From: Salvelinus alpinus
Taxonomy: Eukaryota > Chordata > Actinopteri > Salmoniformes > Salmonidae
DNA: 64,000 nt
Assembly: GCF_045679555.1 (NCBI RefSeq)
Contig: NC_092115.1
Location: 39,751,728 to 39,815,727, forward strand
Reading direction: 5' to 3'
The translations under genes and the position numbers were made by a program. The notes beneath the pieces are model-generated. The model worked only from the letters and a program-made list of their open reading frames with translations. It did not search any database and was not told the origin of the DNA. Shown here piece after piece: positions 53,141-64,000 of this stretch. The stretch's first letter is position 1. Each line of letters opens with the position of its first letter.

Positions 53141-53496
53141 GTTACTAGAGATAAAGTAACATATGAAGAATATAATGGGTTACTAGAGATAAAGTAACAT
53201 ATGAAGAGTATAATGGGTTACTAGAGATAAAGTAACATATGAAGAGTATAATGGGTTACTAGAGATAAAGTAACATATGAAGAGTATAATGGGTTACTAG
53301 AAATAAAGTAACATATGAAGAGTATAATGGGTTACTAGAGATAAAGTAACATATGCATAATATAATGGGTTACTAGAAATAAAGTAACATATGAAGAGTA
53401 TAATGGGTTACTAGAGATAAAGTAACATATGAAGAGTATAATGGGTTACTAGAAATAAAGTAACATATGAAGAATATAATGGGTTACTAGAGATCT
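53141..53496 (+). repeat. 38-bp minisatellite, nine units
   Basis: Units start GTTACTAGAGATAAAGTAAC at 53141, 53179, 53217, 53255, 53293, 53331, 53369, 53407, 53445, then a partial at 53483. Variants are limited to a few positions (GAGA/GAAA, GAAGAG/GAAGAA/GCATAA). Each unit begins with an inverted GTTAC...GTAAC. A lone relic (GGGTTACTAGAG) lies at 53589-53600. Confidence 0.95.
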
Positions 53497-54602
53497 GATT
53501 AAGGAAAACAATAATATACAACTTGCACACCGACACGTAGATGTACCGTAAGTGGTGTAAAAAGTATTTAGAGAAATTAATGTATAATGGGTTACTAGAG
53601 TTTAACTTGCTAGGTAGAGACTTCGTATGGACAGAGCACGCCATTTATAGGGACTGGTAGACAGTGCCAGCCAAGTTATAGTGAAAGTTGATCCCAGAAA
53701 GAGACTAGTCTCGAGAGCCACCTTAAAAACGGAAGCACCCTTCAAAGTTTCTCTTCCCTTCTGAATTGGCCTATGTATTTTATAAATGCAGTGCATTGCA
53801 TGTTAATCTTAAAACAGACATTTCAATTTGAAGTAGAAAGTGAATATCCAACAGAAATTGGTAATAAGTATTAAGAGTAACATTGTTAGGGTAGACTAAA
53901 AGGAAAACAATACCTTCCAATACGGAGAAAGTTTTTTTTTTGTGTGTGTTTAAAAACCTTGCAATAGGGGTGAAAGCAGAACATTGTTTGAGAGTGATCC
54001 GTGTGTGTTAGCAGTAGTGATTGGGAAGTCTTGAGAGTCCTAGTTGAAGGAAACAGACATGGAGACTAGTGAAAGGAACACAGTGAATGGTAATATTAGT
54101 GGCTTTCAGATAGCACTCTAATAATGCAATATCAGCCCAAGAGGCATCTCTTATAGCCATGAAAACCAACACTGAGAGACAGTTGGAGGAACTGAGGAGA
54201 GAAAATGAAGGTGAAGTTTGTAGTGGTTTAAAAATGATTTTGATTTATCCTGTTTTGATCATATAGGCCCTGTAAAAGGATTGCCTGGGACCCCGTTGTG
54301 AACCCCCAGGTGTCCCCTGACCCTAGTTTCAGAATCCCTAACCTATACTGTAGTTCTATAGACTTAGATACTGTAGAACATCCCGGGCCTGCCCGTCTGT
54401 GGGGTAAAACATCCTATGGTTAGGCCTACCTAGGTTACCCCATTGTATCACAGCAAAAACGTTACATTTTTCAAATGCAATTTTCTTGTTGTCTGCTTGT
54501 ATTATCAAATTACAAAACTAAATTTAAGAAAAGTACAAAATGTCTTTCAACATTTCCTGCTCCCTAGAGTTCTCACTACTTAGAAAAACGTCATATTGTT
54601 GG
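53497..54602. other. Non-coding stretch
   Basis: Downstream of the candidate LTR. At 54059 an ATG (METSERNTVNG) and at about 54140-54210 a charged stretch (KTNTERQLEELRRENE) could be a decayed gag-like coiled coil, but frames are broken and I cannot identify it. Confidence 0.3.
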
Positions 54603-54796
54603 CAGGGGCGCAACTTTGGTTTTACAAGTGGGGGGGACATAATTATTTTTTAAACACTCCGAATAGCATGATCCTAAAGCACATCATTGCCTCGTTTTGC
54701 ATCACATTCCAATGATGAAACTGGAGGGGACAAAAATGCAATTTCAGAATGTGGGGGGGGATATGTCCCCTGTCCCCAGTGAAAGTTGTGCCCCTG
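54603..54796. mobile_element. Short hAT-type MITE
   Basis: CAGGGGCGCAACTTT (54603) pairs with AAAGTTGTGCCCCTG (ending 54796). The 8-bp flanks ATTGTTGG and ATTGCAGG agree at 6 of 8. 194 bp, no coding. The interior is rich in GGGGGG/CCCC tracts. Confidence 0.75.
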
Positions 54797-55974
54797 ATTG
54801 CAGGGCTTCTCTGATGCCTCTTTTCATGACTATGCTAGCAGCGACTTGAGTTAGTGAGTGGCGTTACAAACTGACTGTACTAAACAAGTTAAATGTCTTA
54901 CATGTAAGTAAATGTTTTCCACACATATAACTACCCCCCTTTCCCACACCGAATAGCCTGAAGAGCCCACCGTGGGAGTATCGCAAACCGTAGGTAGGGA
55001 TTTTTGACCTGGCTACATGTACAGTGAACACATCAGCTTTCGGCACGTTTTGTTATTCTGTATAACCAAAAAATAGACTGCGAAGTTGCCTCTTTTGCAA
55101 AGGTGGTCAATAATATAAATAAAAGTTGTTTACCATGTAAAGATAGGATCATTTATTTTGGTCCAAAAACGCATAAACCTAGTAGTATGAAGGATATGAA
55201 GAATCAGTGTACAAATTTGATTATATGTCAAAGGATGATATGTTAAATGTGTATGTTAACAAATTACTCAAATACAAATGTGATCTAGATAGAAGATGTG
55301 GCTATAGAAGATTGTCGAAGTCACTCTTAGCTGTAAAATAGAATCCGTGGGAAGGGTATTCAAGCCTGCTCTATAGCGGTATTGTTTGTTTGATCCTTTG
55401 TTGTTCAGAGCTTGGGAGGTCATGATCCATGTAAATAGCATCCCCTTCTGACAGTGTCTGTGCCATTGTGTGTTCAAGCTTACACTTTACCTGCCTAGTG
55501 GCTACTAGTTTGCCACTACCATGTAAAAGACCGGCATTAGAGGCATTGCTGTATTATAAGGTGGGACCAGACAAGAAGGAAAGAAGGAGAGAGTAATTTG
55601 TCTTTTTTTTTTGTGTTCGATCTATAACATAGACATGTCGAAATACTAAATTACTTTTAATATTATTAAGGAGTCAGTAAGGATAAGTAGTCAATAAGTG
55701 ATCAAAACTCAGTTAGATATTGATGACAATGAAAGGTTCTTGCCCATGCAGGGCCCCAGATATGGTTAGTGTGACCATGATTGATTGACTAAAGAGTCAG
55801 TCCCTGATTCAAAGAGAAGGTCCGATGGGTGATGTCACCAAGGAAGGCCAAAACTCCCACCAAAACAGGCTGATATTTCAGGCGGTCTTTTCAAACAGCT
55901 CTTACACTAAAAGGGTCATTATAATAATTTTCACAATTTCATAATATTATTCCAACCTCATTGTGTGGAAATAT
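54797..55974. other. Non-coding stretch
   Basis: No gene. Near 55930-55965 ATTTTCACAATTTCATAATATTATTCCAACCTCAT looks like another dispersed salmonid repeat. Confidence 0.4.
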
Positions 55975-57358
55975 ATACTGAACAAAAATATAAATGCAAC
56001 ATGTAAAGTGTTGGTCCCATATTCCATGAGCTGAAATTAAAGATCCCAGAAATTTTCCATATGCACAAAAAGCTTATTATTTCGCTCAAATTTTGTGCAC
56101 AAATTTGTTTACATCCCTGTTAGTGAGCATATCTCCTTTGCCAAGATAGTCCATCCACCTGACAGGTGTGGAGTATCAAGAAGCTGATTAAACAGCATGA
56201 TCATTCCACATCTGTGCCTAGGACAAAAAAAGGTCACTTTACAATGTGCAATGTCACACAATGGCAATGATGTCAAAAGTTTTTCGGGAGCGTGCAATTG
56301 GCATGCTGACTGCAGGAATGTCCACCAGAGGGGTTGCCAGAGATTTGAATGTTCATTTCTCTACCACAAGCTGACTCCAACGTTGTTTCAGAGAATTTGG
56401 CAGTACATCCAACCAGCCTCACAACCGCAGACCATGTGTAACCACGCCAGCCCAGGACCTCCACATCCGTCTTCTTCACATGCGGGATCGTCTGAGACCA
56501 GCCATCGGACAGCTGATGAAACTGTTGGTTTGCACAACTGAAGAATTTCTGCACAAACTGTCAGAAACCGTCTCAGGAATCTCATCTGCGTGATCGTCGT
56601 CCTCGCCAGGGTCTTGACCTGACTGCAGTTTGGCGTCGTAACCGACTTCAGTGGGCAAATGTTCACCTTCGATGGCCAATAGCACGCTGAGAAGTGTGCT
56701 CTTCAACTGTACTGGGCAGATGGTATGGTGTCCGGGTATGGCGTCATGTGTGCGAGCGGTTTGCTGATGTCACTGTTGTGAACAGAGTGCCTCATGGTGG
56801 CGGTGGAGTTGTGGTATGGGCAGGCATAAGCTACGGACAACGAACACAATTGCATTTTATTGATGGCAATTTGAATGCACAGAGATACAGTTACGAGATC
56901 CTGAGGTCCATTGTTGTGCAATTCATCCGCCGCCATCACCTCATGTTTCGGCATGGTAATGCACAGCCCCATGTCAAAAGGATCTGTACACAATTCCTGT
57001 AAGCTGAAAATGTCCCAGGTCTTCCATGGCCTACATACTCACCAGACATGTCACCCATTGAGCATGTTTAGGATGCTGTGGATTGATATGTACAACAGCG
57101 TGTTCCAGTTCCCACCAATATCCAGCAACTTCGCACAGCCATTGAAGAGGAGTGGGACAACATTCCACAGGCCACAATCAAGTCTGATCAACTCTCTGCG
57201 AAGGAGATGTGTCATGCTGCATGAGGCAAATGATGGTCACACCAGATACTGACTGGTTTTCTGATCCTCGTCCCTACCTTTTTTTAAGGTATTTGTGACC
57301 AACAGATGCATATCTCTATTCCCAGTCATGTGAAATCCATAGATTAGGGTCTAATGAC
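55975..57358 (+). mobile_element. Tc1-like transposon, family 3, near full length
   Basis: Starts TACTGAACAAAAATATAAAT. The transposase region runs from about 56270 to 57250 on the + strand. The right end is lost; at 57359 it passes straight into a family 4 terminus. Two other pieces of this family lie at 14272-14702 and 16591-16818. Confidence 0.88.
56262..57252 (+). pseudogene. Tc1-like transposase (family 3), catalytically dead
   Basis: DNA-binding text in several frames (ERAIGM-type start near 56290, LHIRLLHMRDRLRPAIGQ near 56460), then the catalytic half (RFADVTVVNRVPHGGGGVVV, IRRHHLMFRHGNAQPHVKRI). The segment that should carry the first catalytic Asp is missing: text jumps from GTGTGCTCTTC to AACTGTACTGGGCAG at about 56704. 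The second catalytic Asp position reads Gly (RHGNAQPH). Multiple frameshifts. Confidence 0.83.
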
Positions 57359-57630
57359 TTAAATGCATTCCAGGTGACTACGTCATGAAGCTGGTTGAGA
57401 GAATGCCAAGAGTGTACAAAGCTGTCATCACGAAAAAGGGTGGCTACTTTGCAGAATCGAAAATATATTTTGATTTGTTTAACACTTTTTGGGTTACTAC
57501 ATGATTCCATATGTGTTATTTCATAGTTTTGATGTCTTCACTATTATTCTACAATGTAGAAAAATAGTAAAAATAAGGAAAAACCCTTGAATGAGCAGGT
57601 GTGTCCAAACTTTTGACTGGTACTGTAGGT
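57359..57630. mobile_element. Tc1-like end fragment, family 4
   Basis: AATGCATTCCAGGTGACTAC through AAAGGGTGGCTACTTTG to the terminus CCAAACTTTTGACTGGTA (about 57606-57623). One terminus only. Confidence 0.82.
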
Positions 57631-58712
57631 GAGAGATGAAGGGCACATGGGCACCCAGACCTCACTTCCCGCTTCGCGGAGGCTGCGGTGGTTTCCGCTT
57701 CGCCAACGCCCGGTGTTCAGTAGCACGAGGTGCCGCGTAGTAAACACCGCTTCCTATTAATTTTCAATGGAAGGGAAGTTGTGAGAAGCGGAGAGGGCAG
57801 GGATCCTTTTGGTGATGCGAATATGGCGTGGGAGGCGGTGAAAAATAGAAACTTTCCCGGCTTTATGCAAATCACCAGCGGAGACCAATCATATCGAGTG
57901 GTTCCCATGACGAATTTGACGCTATGCGACCCAAGGCTGGAGATTTTCTTCAGCAAAGGTGGCTGACAAAAATACTAGGATGAAAGCAAATGTGATTATA
58001 ACGTCATAACGAATCATGCAAAAAAAATGTACAGTTGAGAGGACAAATGTTAGTTTGTTAGTTAATGTAGAGACAAACAATTATGCATATTTTTTTGTCA
58101 TAAAGTTAATTTACGAAAATCGCGATTTAGCAAGCTAGCTGACTAACTAACATTAGCCAGCTAACGTTAGCTGGCTAGCTTTATGGGTGTTGTGACATGA
58201 GTATGAAATTGTAATTCTGGTTGTTTAATGTTTTAGGGACTCCTGAAACAACCAGCAAACCAGCAAACTAGGCTGTCATCTTGTGAAACAGTGGATGTAA
58301 AGAATCTAGCTTGGTAAATAATTTACTGCAAATTGAATGTACAATTTTGTAAGCTTGCCTTGCTGATATTTGCCATGCAATGCAGATAGATGAAGTAACG
58401 TAGCTAGCTAACTATGTTATTGCTTATTGTGCAGTGCAGAATAAAAATACCTGTATGTCTATGGATGTGTAGCTAGCTATGTAGCCGATCTGTGTCTTAA
58501 GCGTTTGGTATACATATTAGTTCAGAACCTAGCTATGAACCTCAGCTGCCATGGCCAGTTGTGTCAACTTCAGAACAGCCTGAATGACATTAATGAAGCC
58601 TATGGATTGAGTAGAAAAAAATATAACTCTGTGGCAAGGATGCTAGTCGTATATACATGTAGTTATTACCATGCATGAGATCCCCACATTGTAGCCTGTA
58701 CATTTAATATAT
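57631..58712. other. Non-coding stretch
   Basis: A CpG-rich patch at 57650-57780 (CTTCCCGCTTCGCGGAGGCT) precedes an open frame at 57730-57966 with no domain I know. A perfect 22-bp palindrome lies at 58155-58176. Confidence 0.4.
58155..58176. repeat. 22-bp perfect palindrome
   Basis: The arms AGCCAGCTAAC and GTTAGCTGGCT meet at ACGT with no loop, in a GCTAGC-rich neighbourhood. Confidence 0.9.
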
Positions 58713-59128
58713 TGTAGCGACCCGCACACACAGCGGTGTGTTATGTGGTAGGCTGGTTATGTGGTGGGTTGTGCTGTACTTACCAGTGTTCGCGGGGTCC
58801 GACATGCCAATCAACCTGCTATCTGCCAATCACGGGGATGCCTGGAATGTTCTGATGCCGGGCATCCTGGCGGTTGGCGGAGTGGCGTGGAGGGGGGTTG
58901 GGCAGGGGGATGGAGCCTTGGAAGTTAAGACCAGGTTTAGCCATTGTTCTCTCTTACGTCTGGGCTTCACAAGAGAAGGTCACGGTTGGCTTGTGGGGTA
59001 TCTTTCGTTTATTTGGCTTGGGCTACGGCCAAACAGTAGCCTGTGTAAAGTTGGGTTAAACCGTCATTTCGTAAACTCAAACCACTGTCTGGACAATTGT
59101 TCCTTTATGATCTAGTCAGGTCATTACA
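58713..59128 (+). repeat. LTR of a gypsy-like element
   Basis: TGTAGCGACCC ... GTCATTACA, 416 bp, followed at once by TGGTGTCAGAAGTGATCGG (59130-59148), a tRNA-Leu-like primer site typical of vertebrate gypsy elements. No gag-pol follows. Confidence 0.7.
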
Positions 59129-59129
59129 T

Positions 59130-59148
59130 TGGTGTCAGAAGTGATCGG
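59130..59148 (+). promoter_or_regulatory. tRNA-Leu-like primer binding site
   Basis: TGGTGTCAGAAGTGATCGG begins one base after the LTR end. Confidence 0.65.
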
Positions 59149-59239
59149 ACCTTGCATCCACGACAGTGCGTGTGCTTGGCCGTTGAGCGCGTTCCTGTAA
59201 GACGTAGAGTCGCAAGCTAGCGCGAGGACGCGCTCTTTG

Positions 59240-59370
59240 AAAGGAGGTAGTGTAACGACCCTGGGTTTATAAGCGCGGAAATCGACTCTGCCGCACGAGC
59301 ATGCTTTTGCGGCACAGTCGATAGCGCGCCGGACCTCGGGCTAGGGGGTCGAGGATTCGAGACCTGATCA
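59240..59370 (+). repeat. Polypurine tract and start of a second LTR
   Basis: AAAGGAGGTAG (59240-59250) is followed by TGTAACGACCCTGGGTTTA (59251), a typical PPT-LTR join. The first 11 bases resemble the LTR at 58713 (TGTAGCGACCC) but the rest differs, and the text fades by about 59370. Confidence 0.55.
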
Positions 59371-60999
59371 TGTACTCTACTTGGCAAATAGAGGTGCAGT
59401 TCAGATATGAATGTCTTTGAGATTGTTTTTCAGTCATATCCAATACCAGGAGTATCAAATTCCAGTCTTTGAATGATGCCGAGTCTGCATGTATGCATTA
59501 CAATTATACACTTCAACAGTGTTTAACAATCTTGGTCATGGGACATCAATGATTACACATTGTAATTATGCAATAGACTAGAAACATTATTTAACTAGTT
59601 AAAGGCTGATTTGTAATTCATATATACAGAAATAGAATTTTAAAAAACAGTACACTACACTTCCTATGCATCATGTAAATACTCTAAAACCGGTTCATCT
59701 CAATATCTAATTTCCTTTATCTGCATTGATCTGATAAACACAGGATAGGTGTAATATTTCATCAAATGAGAGACTTAATTTCAACCAGTAGAGAATGTGA
59801 AATGCTTTATTGAAAGAAGTTCATTATCCAAGTGTTATAAACACATAATACACGCATTATAAATATTACAATTGTAATATTATAAATACAAGTTCAATCT
59901 GTTGTGCATTATAAAAGCAGAGGAAGAAAGAGGAGGTGTAAAAGACAGAAAGGGAAAGAGGTAAGAACATAGGAGCAGGGAAGGTAGCATATGATTAATG
60001 AATCCCAGTGCTACTCTAATATTCTCTCAGTTCATTACATAATAGTGTCTCTAGTGGTGTCTCTTAACCAGCCTTGGGCTCCTAGTCGGCCCGATGGTTA
60101 TCTTAAGAGCGGGTGAGGTGGCAATGACGGGACTGGGGTTTGGCATCCTCTCTCACATCAAAACATACATGCAGACGAGAGACAGATGGAGAAAGAGAGA
60201 GCATGTTAAAACCTTGTGTTTTTTCTTCATTCTAACACTGTCAGTCATCAATCATCAGGAGATGAAATGCAAAAAATGACATTGGATCATTAACTCTGGG
60301 ACTACTGCATCTGTGTATTTCAATGTAAAGCATCTCGTTAATAATACTTCCTGTTGACCCGACCAAGTGACCTCTCACCTCTGATCATGCTGTGCACTCT
60401 ATGTACCCAGTTTAAATGCGGGAGGGTTCCACCGACAGAGCTGATATATTCTAGAGGATTTAGGGAGAAGGGGAGAGAGGGATGAAGTGAAGGAGACATA
60501 TTGAGAAAATAAGGTAGTTAAAGAGACAGTGTTCAACAGGAATCTGTGTGTGTGGCCTCACCTGGTGTCCACACTAAGTGGCTGCAGAGTACTTTATGCT
60601 GAAAAACATGCAGACACACAAGGACAAACAATATAGCGTAGTTATAGAAATAATGAAGTGTCTTACTATTCTCCATGGTTGGCCTTCTTGCCTATTCTTT
60701 GAAGGTGGAAGGAGCCACAGTTATACACCTGAGCCTGCTTACTGAACAACACAATCCATCAATCAGATTGATACATGAGTGTGTAAGTGTGGGTTATAGG
60801 GTGTCTAATTGTTTAAAAAAAAATCTATATGGGTGACTTAAAATAGCCTGTTTTGTTTTTGTACAGACACCACACCCTTACCTAAACAGCACCCTCTACT
60901 GAGAAGAGAAACTGGGAATTGAATAACTGCAGTTGACATAGCTTGAAGAATATTCTTATTGTAATGTGGATGGCTCTTAAAAGAGGCTTTGGTTGTGCA
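59371..60999. other. Non-coding stretch
   Basis: No gene or named repeat seen. AT-rich with purine-rich tracts at 59920-59965. Confidence 0.4.
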
Positions 61000-61260
61000 T
61001 AGTGTAGTCTATGGTGTTGCCAGGGAACAGCACCCTCTTTGATGAAGTAGGAGGTGAAGATCTCCCGCACACGGATTGCCTCTCTTGCTGCGTTGTTGGA
61101 CCCCATCCTTGAAACATCCTGCAGAGCAGCAGGCTTCTCCTCTGGCACACGGCGGCGAGCTGCAGATCCCCTCCTGATCCTCGTGTCCATCCTCATGAAG
61201 TTTTTCAGGAAACAGGTAGCCTTCATATGCCTGAATTCCTCCAGGAGGCAGTCCCAGGTT
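61000..61260 (-). pseudogene. PIF/Harbinger transposase C-terminal fragment
   Basis: Minus-strand text ATCFLKNFMRMDTRIRRG (about 61150-61225), then SNNAAREAIRVREIFTSYF and KEGAVPWQH (about 61015-61100). The VRE.F..YF...G.VPWQ pattern is the C-terminus of HARBI1-type transposases in fish. The nuclease core is absent. Confidence 0.72.
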
Positions 61261-62366
61261 GGTAACCCAACCTTGCAGTGCCCTAAATGGTAACTGTAGA
61301 CAATCGTTTTGAAGGAAATCTCCAGTGACAAGGTATCTGTAGGAATATGGAAGATAATGTCATTTAGACTTTTACATCACCCAGATCATTGTGGATTACT
61401 AAAGTATAATATCCCTTATAACAAATCATGAATACATTGGAATGATAGATACATGTGCATGTGTAGCATGTGACAACAGCAGGATCATATCAAGGATAGC
61501 ATCATAAATGAATACATAAATACCACTTGAAGCTTGATGATGAGTTGATCATTTGAATCAGCTGTGCAGTGCTAAGGTAAAAACAAAAATGTGCACCCCT
61601 TTGAGTCCCCAGGACCAGGACTGAGAACCACTGCTCTTCATTTGGACCTCTTCTTCTGCAGACAGGCTTTCACAGCTCTCTGTATCTGAGGACAGAACAT
61701 CTCACAAGAAACAGACTTCATTATACTCAAATTAGACCACACTGAATATTATGTTACTATTCTATCCATCCTCACTTCTAGAGATTGGAACTACACGGAA
61801 ATACCTGCCCTATCCAGAATAGCCTACTCTCTCACTTTGACAGTTGGGGCAGCAATCTTTTCACCCTCATCCATGGCCGTTAGCTAGCTACCTACAAATG
61901 CATTTGGAGTTTTTTTTAAATACAGCGATAAATACATCAAGATAGCTAGCTAATGTGAAGTTAGGTAGCTGGTGTATTTACTTACTTGAATAGGTTCTCC
62001 CAGCCATGTGGACGATTGGAAACAGGGCAGCAAAGTTTGTTTGTCACCAGAGCGTTTTAAATCATGTGACTATTTACCCATTTAATAACCAGCCCTTCAT
62101 ACAAACTTGGTATGCTGAATTCTTGACACGCAATCGAACTTGCTGGCAGCAAGCGAGCCACTCTGAGCGGCCTAAGCGGCACGCTGCATTTTACCGCGTG
62201 ATAGTGAACACAAGCGGCTTGAACAGATGCTTTTTTACCGAGCTCCGTACCAAACTTCAGAAAGATTGTGGGAAAAAAACAAGTTTACAGTCATTACTAT
62301 TTTTATTTGTTCAAGATATAAGACCTTTCCTGTTCCTGGAATAATAATTGGATAATTTATTTCGGC
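61261..62366. other. Non-coding stretch
   Basis: Probably partly remains of the Harbinger element; no ends found. No gene seen. Confidence 0.4.
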
Positions 62367-63227
62367 ATGTCCAAGCAAAGTCGTGACAAAAAATGAAAGG
62401 AAGAAGTTAGCCGTTCTATTGCTAATCAACAAGAGAGGAACGTGCTAATAGACAACTGCCATAACTACGCTTGCCCTATGGATAATATCATGCTTTCGAA
62501 TGCTGTTGAAGATGACGAATTCCCCACTTTACCGGTTACTCCGTGCAAACCTCCACCCTCCAAAAACCCCAACATGAACTCTGACATCTTGGCTACTCTC
62601 TCCTTACTCATAAACTCCAGGCCTGACGCCATTGAGAAAATGGTTGGCGCGAACACCATGGTTATCGAAGGCTTGAAAAAGACTGGAGTTTGCATGTGGT
62701 GAAATCAAGGATGTGAAAACGAGTGGCAAAAGTAAAAAAAAAGTGTGGAAAAGGTGGAAAAGAATAACAATGTCTACCATAGACGTCTCACTGATCTGGA
62801 ACAATACACAAGAAGATGGAACCTGAGACTCTACGGCTTGCCAGCGGTGGAGAATGAAGATGTGCGAGGAGAGGCCATCCGCATCTGCCAAGAAGTTATG
62901 CCTGCAGAGAAGAACAACGTTGGTGATACCATCGACGTTGTGCATCGCCTCGGCAAGAAGCAACAGCAAAACGATTCAAGACCAAGGGGTATCATCATCC
63001 TCTTCACTGCCAGATTCTACAGGGATGCTGTCTGGAAAGCTGCTAGGAAGAACGCCTTCATTCAGAGCCATGGTATGCGTTTCGCCGAGCATCTCAGCCC
63101 GGAGGACTTAGAAAGAAGGAACAAGTTGTGGCCAACGATCAAGATAGCACGAAATGAGGGAAAGGCTGCTTACTTTGTCGGAGGACGAGGCTTCATCAAC
63201 GGTTCAGAAATCCATATTCCTCCCTAA
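62367..63227 (+). pseudogene. LINE ORF1 protein (transposase_22 type), broken
   Basis: ORF1p is the RNA-binding chaperone of L1-type elements. The likely start is 62367 (MSKQSRDK), with an in-frame TGA at 62394-62396. The reading continues (ACPMDNIMLSNAVEDDEF) to 62702, passes a two-step frame disturbance at about 62690-62745, and resumes with the coiled-coil end and the RRM-like domain (DLEQYTRRWNLRLYGLP; DVVHRLGKKQQ; RPRGIIILFTARFYRDAVWK) and the C-terminal domain (RFAEHLSPEDLERRNKLWP; AYFVGGRGFI), stop at 63225-63227. Confidence 0.85.
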
Positions 63228-63897
63228 AATCTCACCAGAAGGAACAGGTTGATGGTTTCAGCCATGGTATTCTCATTTTCCTTATGTTGTTTACCTAACA
63301 AGCATCAGGTGACTATTTTTCAGGAATGCTCAGGTACTTCAATTTATTAGTTTGTTCTTGTATGACCAGAAGACCTATTTTGTTTACGAACTTGCGAAGA
63401 AGATTGAAAGCTGTATTTATTTTTTATGTATACAGTAACTAAGATACTGTTTTAAAGGGCATACAGGTCTGCTCTGACTTTACACGGTTATTGTTCCATT
63501 TAGTTATTAATACTTATTTCCCAAAAAAGATCTTAGGAACGTGTGTATGTAAAACATTTTTTATTCAATTATTTTATGATCAGTTTTCATATGCACTTAA
63601 AATAGTAGGTACCCTTTTATTTAAATTATTATTTTGTATTTTATTTCTCAGAATAGTTCCTGATTACACTAAAGAGGGTTTTTAAGTCTCTCTTACTACA
63701 AGAACCCTTGGTTTGGTCTTGAACATCATTTTCAGTTGAGTTGAATTTCAAAGCCGGATAACGTCTAGCTCAGAGTTTATGGAATAAGCTATTTTCACTT
63801 TAAATTGACTTAAATGGTGCAGATCTCGGTTCCTTATCGTTTACGTTCACTGCTCCTACGTCTTTGACTCATCCTACTACAGTTCATACTTGTATAT

Positions 63898-64000
63898 AAT
63901 CTTTGTTGTTTTGTCTTTTAGTTTCTCTTAATGCTAGGGGGTTACGAAACAATGTGAAGCGCAAGGCCTTATTTTTATTTGCTAAACAATTTCGAACAGA
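63898..64000 (+). CDS. LINE ORF2 start (APE endonuclease), partial
   Basis: From about 63924 the frame reads SLNARGLRNNVKRKALFLF, the opening beta-strand of the L1-type endonuclease, and is still open at the window edge. Start codon not determined. Confidence 0.75.

Larger units (their letters stand above)
62367..64000 (+). mobile_element. L1/Tx1-type LINE, 5' part, leaves the window
   Basis: ORF1 (62367-63227), a ~670-bp spacer, then the beginning of ORF2 (about 63900 onward). The two-ORF layout and the ORF1 type mark it as the L1/Tx1 clade, distinct from the LINE at 42098. Confidence 0.8.

Noticed and set aside
53141..53496. Regular 38-bp repeats as a CRISPR array
   Set aside because: Units are directly contiguous with no unique spacers, in a vertebrate genome; it is a minisatellite.
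57730..57966. Open frame MPRSKHRFLLIFNGREV... as a small gene
   Set aside because: No known domain, no splice context checked out, and it sits among repeats; probably chance in a CpG-rich patch.

Overview
The window is nuclear DNA of a salmonid fish (Salmo/Oncorhynchus/Salvelinus type). The evidence is two vertebrate genes with GT-AG introns, tRNA-derived SINEs of the salmonid HpaI/Slm type, and many Tc1-like transposons with termini typical of salmonids. No prokaryotic gene, CRISPR array or operon is present.

Host genes. (1) eef2 (elongation factor 2) lies on the + strand. Exons 2-14 run from 15256 to 31673; all exon phases match, and with the ATG of an unseen exon 1 they encode exactly 858 residues, the length of vertebrate eEF2. 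(2) btbd2 (BTB-BACK-PHR protein) lies on the - strand in nine coding exons from 39650 to 36318 (564 residues). The two genes are convergent, about 4.3 kb apart.

Layout. 1-200: remnant of a non-LTR reverse transcriptase. 1576-10035: Ty3/gypsy retrotransposon with identical 846-bp LTRs, a 4-bp target duplication and a frame-broken gag-pol. 10489-15255: Tc1 copies, a dispersed repeat and a SINE. 15256-32058: eef2, whose introns carry most of its length as transposons; intron 10 holds a four-level nest (SINE in hAT in Tc1 in hAT). 32059-36317: non-coding repeats. 36318-39650: btbd2. 39715-42097: inverted-repeat elements. 42098-47520: L2/Rex1-like LINE with a 2A-like motif before its endonuclease, rearranged around a Tc1 fragment. 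48600-52608: three or more Tc1 families, including one copy with a transposase broken by a single frameshift. 52612-53496: candidate LTR, tRNA-Pro-like primer site and a 38-bp minisatellite. 54603-59370: hAT MITE, a Tc1 copy without its catalytic aspartates, and a collapsed gypsy-like LTR element. 61000-64000: PIF/Harbinger fragment and the 5' part of an L1/Tx1-type LINE that runs off the window.

Most notable. The gypsy LTR contains a short leader twice: once interrupted by a 207-bp GT-AG intron and once with that intron removed exactly, as expected if a spliced cDNA had been captured inside the LTR. The LINE 2A-like motif, the nested intron 10 and the LINE/Tc1 chimera come next. I ran no searches: family names rest on motifs, termini and recognition, and each entry separates what is seen from what is inferred.
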